From Planctomyces sp. SH-PL62 (lineage in GTDB: Bacteria > Planctomycetota > Planctomycetia > Planctomycetales > Planctomycetaceae), in contig CAMDDX010000035.1 in assembly GCA_945893075.1 (NCBI GenBank), positions 1-34,885 of the forward strand: 34,885 nt of DNA, in the 5' to 3' direction. The position numbers and the translations under genes were made by a program. This document shows positions 8,777 through 23,429 of the stretch, piece after piece (position 1 is the stretch's first letter; each line of letters starts with the position of its first letter). The notes beneath the pieces are model-generated. The model did no database searches. It was not told the DNA's origin and saw only the letters and a list, made by a program, of their open reading frames with translations.

Positions 8777-9660
8777 GATGGGTCGCGGTGCTTGATGAGC
8801 GTGATTTCATTGCCGGTGGCGTTGTGAAGAACCTCATCGAGGAAGCAATGAATCAGGAGCAGTCCGCGTCCGCTAGACTTGGCGAGGTTGGCGGGGTCGC
8901 GCGGATCGGGGAGCGTGCTGGGATCGAAGCCGGGGCCATCATCGCGGATGACGAACGTCGCCGCCTCACGCGAGAGGCTCGCCTGCACATGCACCTTGCG
9001 ATCGCGAAATGCCGGGTCTTGGGCCGTGCTCAACGCGAAGTCGAACCAGTTGCGGCCGTCACTGTTACGGAGTTCGGAACTCAGTTCCAGGTTGCCGTGA
9101 TAGATCGCGTTGGTCATCGCTTCCGACAAGGCGATGCCCAAACGCAGTTGAGCGGTCTCGTCGCACAACCGCATCAAGCCGACACAGTCTTGCAGGTGCG
9201 ACACCAGATGCGGCACCACCGACAAGTCGTTGTCGAGCACAAATCGCAGCTCATTTGTCACGAGTCCATTGATCAGTTTTTGATGCCGCGGGTTGGCCTT
9301 GGCGATTCCCAAGACCCGTTCCAACGAGGGGACGAGATCGGTTCCGATTCGGCGTTTGGGGATGTAGCCGGCGGCCCCACGTTGCAAGGCTTCGGCCGCG
9401 ACCTCTTCGCTGCCGTATTCCGTGACCAAGATCGTCGGCACACGCGGAAAGCGTTTGCGAATCTGCTCGACCAATTCCAAGCCATTCATGACCGGCATCA
9501 GCAAGTCGGTCAGCACCACGTGTGGCGCTTGCCGGCTGATCGACTCCAGGGCCGCCACGCCGTTTTCGGCAACCGTCACTTCAAAGCCGTGAGACTCCAA
9601 CGTCCCTTTTAAGACCGTGCTTTGAGTGCGACTGTCCTCGACCACCAAGATGCGACTCAT
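8773..9660 (-). CDS. Response regulator with histidine-kinase-like ATPase output domain
   Basis: This 295-aa protein starts at ATG 9660 (MSRILVVEDSRTQ). The in-frame extension to 9843 is translated palindrome and is not credible. The receiver domain spans about 1-120, with acidic pair E8/D9, phospho-acceptor D52 (LTDLLMP) and the switch Thr in ILVTEYG. The C-terminal GHKL ATPase domain (about 150-290) has an N box (EAMTNAIYHGN, about 179-189), a G1 box (DDGPGFD) and a G2 box (SGRGLLLI). No dimerisation/phospho-acceptor His helix is visible, so it looks like an RsbW/anti-sigma-type kinase or ATP-binding module controlled by phosphorylation of the receiver. No sigma factor or cognate kinase is adjacent. 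Confidence 0.9.
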   Translation of the reverse strand: MSRILVVEDSRTQSTVLKGTLESHGFEVTVAENGVAALESISRQAPHVVLTDLLMPVMNGLELVEQIRKRFPRVPTILVTEYGSEEVAAEALQRGAAGYIPKRRIGTDLVPSLERVLGIAKANPRHQKLINGLVTNELRFVLDNDLSVVPHLVSHLQDCVGLMRLCDETAQLRLGIALSEAMTNAIYHGNLELSSELRNSDGRNWFDFALSTAQDPAFRDRKVHVQASLSREAATFVIRDDGPGFDPSTLPDPRDPANLAKSSGRGLLLIHCFLDEVLHNATGNEITLIKHRDPS

Positions 9661-9770
9661 GCCGAATGTCCCTGGCCCGAAAATCCGTGATGCCTGCGAA
9701 GGGCGGAAGAGTAGTGGTGAGTCCTCCCTGCGAAAAGCGCGACTGGACCGAATGCCGACGGGACGAGCCG

Positions 9771-9830
9771 GGGTCAGGTCTTCAAATTTCAAAATTGCCG
9801 AGGCAATTTTTAAATTTGAAGACCTGACCC
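9771..9830. repeat. Inverted repeat upstream of the response regulator
   Basis: GGGTCAGGTCTTCAAATTT (9771-9789) pairs perfectly with its inverse at 9812-9830, and the interior AAAATTGCC/GGCAATTTT extends the stem almost to the loop. The arm can be phased in 7-nt units (TCTTCAA, ATTTCAA, AATTGCC), which resembles the heptad arrays elsewhere in the window. It lies in the 240-bp gap between the divergent starts at 9660 and 9901, so it could affect either promoter. No GTAG foot is present. Confidence 0.85.
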
Positions 9831-9900
9831 CTGATCGGTTCAACCGGTCGCTTGAGAATCGTTGGAGCGCCCGCGAGAGTACGCCCCGCGAGGAAACACG

Positions 9901-10395
9901 ATGAAAGGTCCGGGATTACGAATCGAAATTGATGTGCGTCGCGCGTGGCGCTGTCCGACCTGCGGACAGAATCAACGCTGGCCGATGGACATCACCGCGC
10001 CCCGCTGCTTTTGCGTGCGCGACGGCGTGCCGATGAAGCTCGCGGAAGGACAGCGGCCCGGACGGCTCGATCTGCGGCCGGAGCTGCGCTCCGTGCTCGA
10101 CCGTATTCAGGGGGGCGAGGAGATTCCGCGATTGATGTCCCCCATCTCCGCGGAATCTGACGCGGGAGGGAAATCGAGAGGCCGGCCGCCGCGTCCCGAA
10201 CGATACGGCGATCGCTCGAACGAACCGCCACGCGAACCTCGACCCCAGGAGACGAGCGACACGGCGATGCCTGAACCGCTTCCAACTCCCCCAACGCTGA
10301 CGACAGCGGAACCAGCAGCAGCACCGCCGCCGCAGTCGCCGTCACCCGCAGAAGACGACTTCGGTGCCGGGCTTGGCTCGCCTTCAGAACCGTAG
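9901..10395 (+). CDS. Small zinc-ribbon-like protein with disordered tail
   Basis: This 164-aa protein starts at ATG 9901 ([19 protein letters not shown]). Cys pairs occur in CPTCGQ (about 18-21) and RCFC (about 35-37), suggesting a small metal-binding ribbon. From about residue 55 the chain is rich in Pro, Arg, Glu and Ser and looks disordered. I do not recognise a named family; proteins of this shape are common in planctomycete genomes. The stop codon is the TAG of a GTAG palindrome, so the present C-terminus (SPSEP) may have been set by insertion of that element. Confidence 0.65.
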   Translation: MKGPGLRIEIDVRRAWRCPTCGQNQRWPMDITAPRCFCVRDGVPMKLAEGQRPGRLDLRPELRSVLDRIQGGEEIPRLMSPISAESDAGGKSRGRPPRPERYGDRSNEPPREPRPQETSDTAMPEPLPTPPTLTTAEPAAAPPPQSPSPAEDDFGAGLGSPSEP

Positions 10396-10457
10396 CCGCA
10401 GTCGCCAGACTGCGGGCCGGCCGCGCCGATCCCCCGCGTTCTGGCGAACGCGGCTAC
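10392..10457. repeat. REP pair, GTAG family, supplying a stop codon
   Basis: Left half: GTAG, then CCGCAGTC-GCCA-GACTGCGG. Right half, read inverted: GTAG, then CCGCGTTC-GCCA-GAACGCGG. Both are perfect 8-bp hairpins with the same loop but different stems, i.e. paired substitutions. TAG at 10393-10395 is the stop codon of the preceding gene. The element fills most of the gap before uvrA. Confidence 0.9.
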
Positions 10458-10514
10458 GCCGGAAACTTGCTTCTCGCCCTGACTCTTCTTCGCCGCCGCG
10501 ACAACGACTGCAAC

Positions 10515-17621
<7,107 letters not shown>

Positions 17622-17839
17622 GCGACGATTCCCAATCGGATGCGTTCGATTGGACGGCAGATTTGTCGGAATGACGTCAACAGACGCGACAACGGTGGTT
17701 ACAGTTCTCGCAAGGCTTCCGGGAGTTGGCAAACGTCGGAGGCGGCGAGCGTCCGGCACGGGGTTCGCCATCGTGGAGTCGGAATCGGCGGCGTCATAGG
17801 GACGTTGCGAATCGGTTGGTGAGATTGGGAGAGATGATC

Positions 17840-19582
17840 ATGTCCAAAGCTTGGTTCACTGCCGTCGTGCTCGGACTCACTTGCACTCTTGCCATCGCGA
17901 AGGACAAAGACAAAGGGAAACCAAAGGACAATCCTCCCAAAGCCACTCCCGCAGCGCCGGCACCACGACCAGCGCCAGCGCCCGCACCACGACCAGCGCC
18001 CGCACCAGCCCCGAAACCAGCTCCCGCGCCTGCGCAGGTTCAGAAGCCAGCACCAGCACCAGTCCAGAAACCAGCACCGGCACCAGTTCAAAAACCCGCG
18101 CCAGCCCCAACTCCGACACCTGCTCAGAAACCGGCACTCGGCCCCGCGCCTGCGCCAAATCCCACTCCGACACCTGCTCCGTCGCTCAAGCCGGCACCGG
18201 CAACCAACCTCGTACCGCAGAAACCAGCGGAATCTCCCAAGCCGGCCGATGCGCCAAGGAATGATCGCTCGCGGCCCAACCGGCAACCGGATGCCCCTAA
18301 AGCCGTGCCGAACCCAGCACCGAACGTTCCTCCGGCACTTCCGGCGAACAAAACAGGGACAGCTCTGAGCCCGCTTCCCGCGCCGAGTACTCTGGCTCCG
18401 ATCGCTGGCCAACCCGCGCGTTCTGCACCGGAGAAGGCCGCCGACCACAAACACACGGCGAGCAAGCCGCTGCCGACGGCTCCAAGATTTGAGACGAACA
18501 AAAAGATTCCACCGATCGGAGCACTGATCAACGGACAGCCGACGACGAACCCCATTCTTGGCGGCTTGAAACCCGATACCGGGCATCAGCATCCCGTGAC
18601 CTCCAAGCCTGCGAGCAAGCCCGCCCCCAACCGTGATCATGACCGTCACGATCGGGACGATCACAATCACCAACATTACGGTCACTCCAATCGGACAAAC
18701 TGGTCGTTGATCATCCTCGGCGGAGCCGCGCCGCTGGGCGGCGGCTGGTACGGACCGGGTTACGGCCGAACCTATGGCGGTTGGAATAACAACACTTACT
18801 ACGTGCCAGCGCAATCCTACGGGCCGGTCGTCAATGCCCCTGTCCCCGTGAATGTGGCCCCGACAACTCTGCCGCAGCCTGCCCGAACGACGAACGAAGA
18901 TTTCTCAACGTTGCCGATCGGTCGCCAGCGCGAGTTACTGTTGCAAGCTCTGAATGCCCTGGAAGACGATTTCGCTCGCTCGCCGAACGGAGACGATTGG
19001 TCGCGGCAACTACAACTGGCGACCACTGCGAAGCTCATCGGCGAAGGAGACGATCCGACGGAACAGATCACTCGCGCTCGTCTGCGAAGTGTGGTCGAGT
19101 TGTTCGACGAAGTCGCGGCGAACCCGGACTATCGCCCCGTCTCCGAACTGTTGAGTTTCCGCTCTCTGCAAGCCGGCCTCCGCGAGTTCGCGAGCGAACC
19201 GATCGGCCAAGCTCGTGGCCGGCTCTCGCGATCGGCGGACCTGCTGACACAACAGCTCAAAACTTGGCCGACCGGTGAGCGCTGGAAAGACTACTTGCAA
19301 GTCGCGTGGTTGGTGGGGACCGAAGAAGAAGAGCGGCTCGACATGCCCGAACGATTGGCCCGCTTTGAAAAGCTGCTCACGAAGTTCGATCGCGTGAAGA
19401 CTGACGAGCAATTCCAAGTCGTCTCGCAAGAGCCGACCTTCGGTACTACGCACGCCGCGCTGCAAGTTTTTGTGCGAGAGCTGCGACTCGTGATTGAGGC
19501 GAACGCACCCGCACCCAATTTGCCGGAACTGAAGCTACCGGAGCTGAAGCTGCCCGAACCGAAAGCGATCGAGCAGCCGTAG
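17840..19582 (+). CDS. Secreted Pro/Ala-rich protein, function unknown
   Basis: This 580-aa protein starts at ATG 17840. GGGAGAG at 17827-17833 is well spaced for it, and an ATG at 17834 is too close to that site. Residues 1-20 form a signal peptide (WFTAVVLGLTCTLAIA). A lysine-rich stretch and then about 120 residues of PAPAP/QKPAP repeats follow. Next come a His/Asp-rich patch (DHDRHDRDDHNHQHYGH, about 310), a Gly/Tyr-rich segment (GGGWYGPGYGRTYGGWNN), and from about 395 a helical domain with DFSTLPIGRQRELLLQALN and repeated LRSVVELFDE-like helices. The C-terminus repeats LPELKLPE. I do not recognise a family; the layout suggests a periplasmic or envelope-associated protein with a long flexible linker. 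Confidence 0.75.
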   Translation: MSKAWFTAVVLGLTCTLAIAKDKDKGKPKDNPPKATPAAPAPRPAPAPAPRPAPAPAPKPAPAPAQVQKPAPAPVQKPAPAPVQKPAPAPTPTPAQKPALGPAPAPNPTPTPAPSLKPAPATNLVPQKPAESPKPADAPRNDRSRPNRQPDAPKAVPNPAPNVPPALPANKTGTALSPLPAPSTLAPIAGQPARSAPEKAADHKHTASKPLPTAPRFETNKKIPPIGALINGQPTTNPILGGLKPDTGHQHPVTSKPASKPAPNRDHDRHDRDDHNHQHYGHSNRTNWSLIILGGAAPLGGGWYGPGYGRTYGGWNNNTYYVPAQSYGPVVNAPVPVNVAPTTLPQPARTTNEDFSTLPIGRQRELLLQALNALEDDFARSPNGDDWSRQLQLATTAKLIGEGDDPTEQITRARLRSVVELFDEVAANPDYRPVSELLSFRSLQAGLREFASEPIGQARGRLSRSADLLTQQLKTWPTGERWKDYLQVAWLVGTEEEERLDMPERLARFEKLLTKFDRVKTDEQFQVVSQEPTFGTTHAALQVFVRELRLVIEANAPAPNLPELKLPELKLPEPKAIEQP

Positions 19583-19607
19583 AATGGCGAAACGACCCCT
19601 TACCGCG

Positions 19608-20999
19608 TCACGCCTTTGGCAGCGATTCCATCCGTTTGAGCGCATCCTTGTATTCGTAATCGACCGCCAGCACTTCGCCGTAGTGCTCTTCGGCTTTGGC
19701 GTAATCTTTGGCCTCTTCGCACAGTCGGCCGAGATAGTAGTGCGCTTCCAGAAACGAATCCCTGTGCTCAATGGCGTTGAGCTTGGGTATCGCCTTCTCC
19801 AATTGCTTGCGAGCCAGGATCCCTTTCTTGTCGTTAATGAAGCACTTCGCCAGCAGCAGTAGAGCCGCGCCTTCTAGCCGGTTGTCCTGCACCGCCGCTT
19901 GAAAGAGCGGAATCGCTTGCGAGTACATCTTGAGCTTGTAGAACCGCTCGCCCAACGTGAACTTCAATTTCATGTCGTTTGGATTCCGCTCGACACGAGT
20001 GCGAAAGGTTTCGACCTCGCGTTTGATCAACTCGGTCGCCTGAGCCTTTGCCATCGCCTCCGCCTCTTCGTCGCCGGGCTTCTTCTGGGCATTGGCTTTC
20101 GCCAGATCGACGCTCTTCCGCATCAAATCGAGTTCGACGTCTTCAACCTGTTCGCGGATGTTCGGATCGCCGCCGGAGAGTTCCAGCGCCTTTTGATACA
20201 TCGCGCCCGCTTCTTCCAGCTTGCCAGCCCGCTTGTAATAGTCGGCGAGTTTGAGAAATCCATTCTTGTTGTCCGGGTCTTTGCGGACGATCCGTTGCAG
20301 ATCCGCTTCCTCCGACTGTCCCGGCCCGTCTGCCGCGCCGCCGCCTGTCGAAGTCTGCTTGCCGATGGCCTTGCGGATGTCCTCGAGCGAACGTTCTTTC
20401 TTCGTGCCGTCCTCTTCCGTGAAGTCGCCATCGCGGATCACCGAACTGGCGTTGAGTTGCGTGATCTTCGACCGCGCTTCCATGTCCAGCGGGTCGAGCT
20501 TGAAGGCACGATCCCAATACTTGATGGCTTCGATGAACTCCCCCTTTTGTTCGAGGAGCATTCCCAGCGCTTTGAGCAAGATCTTGTTGTTGGGATCGGA
20601 CTCGACCGCCCAGCGATAGCATTGCACGGCGACATCGACGAAGCCGAGATTCGCGGTCGCTTCACCGCAATCGGCATTGAGTTCCGCGTCCCACGGCACG
20701 AGCTCCAGCCCCTCTTCGGCGGATTGGTCGAGCTGCGTCCAGTTTCGAGTCATGCGCGACTTTTTGATCGAGCCTTTGACCCCCATCAGTCGCATGCCGG
20801 CCATCTTCGCGCCGGTCCCTTTGGGGTATTTGCGCCGCTCGCAGCCACGCAGCGTCTGGCGGAACAACAAGTTTCCGGGATCAAGCTTGACCGCTTGCCC
20901 AGTCATTTGGATGGCGTAGTCCCAGTTCTGCTTCGCCATTGCCTCGGTCCCTTTTTTGAAGGAATCGGCGGCATATTTTTTCTTGAGATCTTCGGCCAT
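19608..20999 (-). CDS. Tetratricopeptide-repeat (TPR) protein
   Basis: This 463-aa protein starts at ATG 20999 (MAEDLKKKYAADSFKKGTEA); an upstream in-frame start at 21092 would add an unlikely basic stretch. TPR-like helix pairs recur: AMAKQNWDYAIQMTGQAVKLDPGN, then VDVAVQCYRWAVESDPNN, GEFIEAIKYWDRAFKLDP, GKLEEAGAMYQKALELSGGD and KMYSQAIPLFQAAVQDN. A charged, coiled-coil-like insert separates the N- and C-terminal TPR blocks. No signal peptide or membrane segment is seen, so it is probably a cytoplasmic scaffold. It converges with the Pro/Ala-rich protein gene, separated by only 25 bp. Confidence 0.85.
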   Translation of the reverse strand: MAEDLKKKYAADSFKKGTEAMAKQNWDYAIQMTGQAVKLDPGNLLFRQTLRGCERRKYPKGTGAKMAGMRLMGVKGSIKKSRMTRNWTQLDQSAEEGLELVPWDAELNADCGEATANLGFVDVAVQCYRWAVESDPNNKILLKALGMLLEQKGEFIEAIKYWDRAFKLDPLDMEARSKITQLNASSVIRDGDFTEEDGTKKERSLEDIRKAIGKQTSTGGGAADGPGQSEEADLQRIVRKDPDNKNGFLKLADYYKRAGKLEEAGAMYQKALELSGGDPNIREQVEDVELDLMRKSVDLAKANAQKKPGDEEAEAMAKAQATELIKREVETFRTRVERNPNDMKLKFTLGERFYKLKMYSQAIPLFQAAVQDNRLEGAALLLLAKCFINDKKGILARKQLEKAIPKLNAIEHRDSFLEAHYYLGRLCEEAKDYAKAEEHYGEVLAVDYEYKDALKRMESLPKA

Positions 21000-21215
21000 G
21001 TGATGTCGTCGGATGAAACCAGAGTGGTGGTCGGGAAAGCGGCGAACTCCGAATCGAAAGGGCAACCCTTTCGTGGGACTCGCCATCACCACTCTATGGG
21101 GCTGAGCCGGAATTCGGAAGCGGCCATCTGACTGCTCATTTGTCAGCGGAATTGCGGACGTAGTGACAGAGTCCTACGATTTACTCGGTCAGTCAACTCT
21201 TGAAAGCGAAAATCA

Positions 21216-21989
21216 ATGACAAAGGAAGCCCCGGTTGCGGCGGGCGACACTCCCTGGCTGCTGGTGAGTGTTCGCGACGTGAAAGAAGCCGAAGCCGCGC
21301 TGGCTGGTGGTTGCGACATCCTCGACCTTAAAGAGCCGAAGAACGGCCCGCTCGGCATGGTTCCGGCTGCTCAGATCAGCAAAATCGTGGATGCCGTTCG
21401 CAAGAAATCGAAGATCATCCCCATCAGCGTCGCCTTGGGCGAACTCTCCGAGTGGGACGACCTCAAGAAGATTCCCAAGGTGCCGGCGGGTGTCACCTAT
21501 CTGAAGGTCGGCACCGCCAAGGTCGGCAAGGATGCGAATTGGCCCGATCGCTGGAAGGCGATTCGCAAGCAGTTTGAATCGAACTCGAAAACGAAATTCC
21601 ACTGGGTCGCGGTCGCGTATGCCGACTGGCGCGCGGCGGGTGCTCCGTCCCCAACCGCGATCGTCGATGCGGTGCTCGAAGAATCGCTCACGAAGTCCGG
21701 CGGTTGCGTCGGCGTGCTGTTCGATACCTGGGCCAAGCAAGGCCGCAGCCTGTGGGAATGGATCAGCCGCGCGGACCTCAAACGTCATGCCGACGCGCTG
21801 CATCAAGGGGGCCGACTCGTCGCACTGGCGGGAGGTTTAGCTTGCGACAAACTCAACGATCTACACTCGCTCGACCCAGACATCGTCGGCATCCGCTCGG
21901 CCGCCTGCAAAGATGGACTCCGCAACGGCGTCGTCGTGAAAGATGCAGTCAGCGCGTTTCGAGTCTGCTTAAGAGCGTCGAAGAAGTAG
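21216..21989 (+). CDS. mfnB: (5-formylfuran-3-yl)methyl phosphate synthase (MfnB/DUF556)
   Basis: This 257-aa protein has the MfnB fold signature. WLLVSVRDVKEAEAALAGG leads to ILDLKEPKNGPLG with the Schiff-base lysine (K39), then ALGELSEW and YLKVGTAK with a second active-site lysine (K97), then GVLFDTWAKQG, VALAGGL and DIVGIRSAAC. In methanogens and methylotrophs MfnB makes 4-(hydroxymethyl)-2-furancarboxaldehyde phosphate from two glyceraldehyde-3-phosphates, the first step to methanofuran. Many planctomycetes carry methanofuran/tetrahydromethanopterin C1 genes. The gene here is alone; no fae, mch or mtd neighbours are in the window. The start at ATG 21216 fits the family N-terminus. Confidence 0.9.
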   Translation: MTKEAPVAAGDTPWLLVSVRDVKEAEAALAGGCDILDLKEPKNGPLGMVPAAQISKIVDAVRKKSKIIPISVALGELSEWDDLKKIPKVPAGVTYLKVGTAKVGKDANWPDRWKAIRKQFESNSKTKFHWVAVAYADWRAAGAPSPTAIVDAVLEESLTKSGGCVGVLFDTWAKQGRSLWEWISRADLKRHADALHQGGRLVALAGGLACDKLNDLHSLDPDIVGIRSAACKDGLRNGVVVKDAVSAFRVCLRASKK

Positions 21990-22010
21990 CGAGGCTGCGC
22001 ATCAGCGCTC

Positions 22011-22062
22011 GTAGTGCCCCCATTCATGGGGTCGCCCTCGACCCGATGAATCGGGTCACTAC
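22011..22062. repeat. REP pair, GTAG family, supplying the thiolase stop codon
   Basis: Left half: GTAGTG, then CCCCCA-TTCA-TGGGG. Right half, read inverted: GTAGT, then GACCCGA-TTCA-TCGGGTC. The loop is the same and the stems differ. The TAG of the right foot (minus strand, 22059-22061) is the stop codon of the thiolase gene. The element fills most of the 69-bp gap between mfnB and the thiolase. Confidence 0.85.
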
Positions 22063-23231
22063 AAGCATTCCAACACGCACGCGACCGCGTTCCCGCCGCC
22101 GAGACACAGCGCCGCCACACCCCATCGCTGGTGACGCTGGCGCAGTGCGTGCAACAACGTGGTGGCGACTCGCGCGCCGCTGGCTCCCAGCGGGTGCCCC
22201 AGCGCAATCGCTCCGCCGTGGACGTTCACCTTTTCCAGCGGCAGTTGTAGCCGCCTCACGCACGCCAGCATTTGAGCGGCGAAGGCTTCATTGATCTCGA
22301 ACAGATCCACGTCGTTGATCGCGACACCGGCGCGGTGCAGCGCCTTCGTGATCGCGGCAACCGGAGCCACGAAGAGATCGCCCGGTTCAGTCCCCGCTGT
22401 TGCATAAGCCACGATGCGTGCCAGCGGAGTCAATCCGTGAGCCTCCTGAAACGCTCGTGACGCAACCACGACTGCGGCCGCTCCGTCGCTGATCGTCGAG
22501 GCGTTGCCGGCCGTGACCGTACCAGCCGCGTCAAAGACGGGAGCCAGTCGCGCGAGCTGCTCGCTGGTCGTTTCGGAGCGTGGCCCTTCGTCGTGCGTCA
22601 TCACGATCTCCGTTTTGCGTTGCTTGACCGTCAGCGAAACGAGTTCGTGATCGAACAGACCTTGTTCGGTCGCAGTGATGGCTCGACGGTGGCTCTCCGC
22701 GGCGTACCGGTCTTGATCTTCACGAGTCAGCCCATCGGACTTGGCGAGGGCCTCGGCGATCTGGCCCATCGAGCGTCCGCTGAACGGACAGGTCAGACCA
22801 TCTTGCAACAGCACATCGAGCAACCGTCGATCACCCAGCGGCGGTCCCGTGCGTTCCAGCAAGTACGGAGCACGGCTCATCGACTCCATGCCACCGGCCA
22901 CGACAACGTCCGCATCACCGGCTCGAATCGCCTGAGCCGCCAGCATGATCGCCTTCAAGCCGGAGCCGCAGACTTTGTTGATCGTCAAAGCCGCGACCGT
23001 CGGCGGCAGACCCGCTCGCAACGCCGCTTGCCGAGCGGGAGCTTGTCCGACTCCGGCAGCCAGCACGTTGCCCAGGATGACCTCGTCAATTCGCTCCGGT
23101 GTGACGCGAGCTTGTTCGATCGCCGCCCGCACCACCTGCGCGCCCAGATCGGTTGCCGAGAGCGACGACAACGTTCCCTGAAACTTGCCGATCGGTGTGC
23201 GACAGGCGGAGAGAATGACCACATCGTTCAT
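22059..23231 (-). CDS. Acetyl-CoA acetyltransferase (thiolase)
   Basis: This 390-aa protein is of standard length for a degradative/biosynthetic thiolase. The active-site residues are present: nucleophile C88 ([11 protein letters not shown]), the NEAFAAQ motif, H346 ([10 protein letters not shown]) and C376 (CLGGGNAVA). The N-terminus [19 protein letters not shown] is typical of acetyl-CoA C-acetyltransferases, which join two acetyl-CoA to acetoacetyl-CoA or cleave 3-ketoacyl-CoA in the cytoplasm. It is divergent from an acyl-CoA synthetase gene, which fits a role in fatty-acid or short-chain acyl-CoA metabolism. The C-terminus ends CVLECL, where a GTAG element supplies the stop. Confidence 0.95.
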   Translation of the reverse strand: MNDVVILSACRTPIGKFQGTLSSLSATDLGAQVVRAAIEQARVTPERIDEVILGNVLAAGVGQAPARQAALRAGLPPTVAALTINKVCGSGLKAIMLAAQAIRAGDADVVVAGGMESMSRAPYLLERTGPPLGDRRLLDVLLQDGLTCPFSGRSMGQIAEALAKSDGLTREDQDRYAAESHRRAITATEQGLFDHELVSLTVKQRKTEIVMTHDEGPRSETTSEQLARLAPVFDAAGTVTAGNASTISDGAAAVVVASRAFQEAHGLTPLARIVAYATAGTEPGDLFVAPVAAITKALHRAGVAINDVDLFEINEAFAAQMLACVRRLQLPLEKVNVHGGAIALGHPLGASGARVATTLLHALRQRHQRWGVAALCLGGGNAVACVLECL

Positions 23232-23254
23232 GACAAATCTCCCGCAATGAATCT

Positions 23255-23354
23255 GGGGTCGGGTGTTCGGTTTTTCGGAATTGGCGGGACGAGGGCTTGG
23301 ATTGCAGATGACGCTTACATCCCGCCAATTCCGAAAAACCGAACACCCGACCCC
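23255..23354. repeat. Perfect 35-bp inverted repeat between divergent thiolase and acyl-CoA synthetase
   Basis: Arms 23255-23289 and 23320-23354 are perfect inverse complements over 35 nt (starting GGGGTCGGGTGTTCGG), with a 30-nt centre. There is no GTAG foot. The arm can be loosely phased in 7-nt units (GTCGGGT, GTTCGGT, TTTTCGG, AATTGGC). It occupies half of the 198-bp divergent promoter region and could influence both genes. Confidence 0.9.
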
Positions 23355-23429
23355 GGACGCACAGTCTACTATTTTCTGCCGCTCGCTTTATCCTGCCGCG
23401 ACAAATTCTTCCCTCGTGGAGACCGGAAC

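Noticed and set aside
9661..9843. In-frame N-terminal extension of the response regulator
   Set aside because: It is translated from the palindrome at 9771-9830; the receiver domain begins exactly at MSRILVVEDS.
17632..17653. Hairpin CCAATCG/CGATTGG after the uvrA stop, considered as a terminator
   Set aside because: It has only a 7-bp stem and no following T-tract, so the evidence is too weak.
17940..18330. PAPAP-coding region considered as another heptad array
   Set aside because: The periodicity follows codons (multiples of 3) and the protein repeat, not a 7-nt phase.
22593..23429. In-frame N-terminal extension of the acyl-CoA synthetase
   Set aside because: It reads through the thiolase antisense and the 35-bp palindrome; the family N-terminus begins at 23430.
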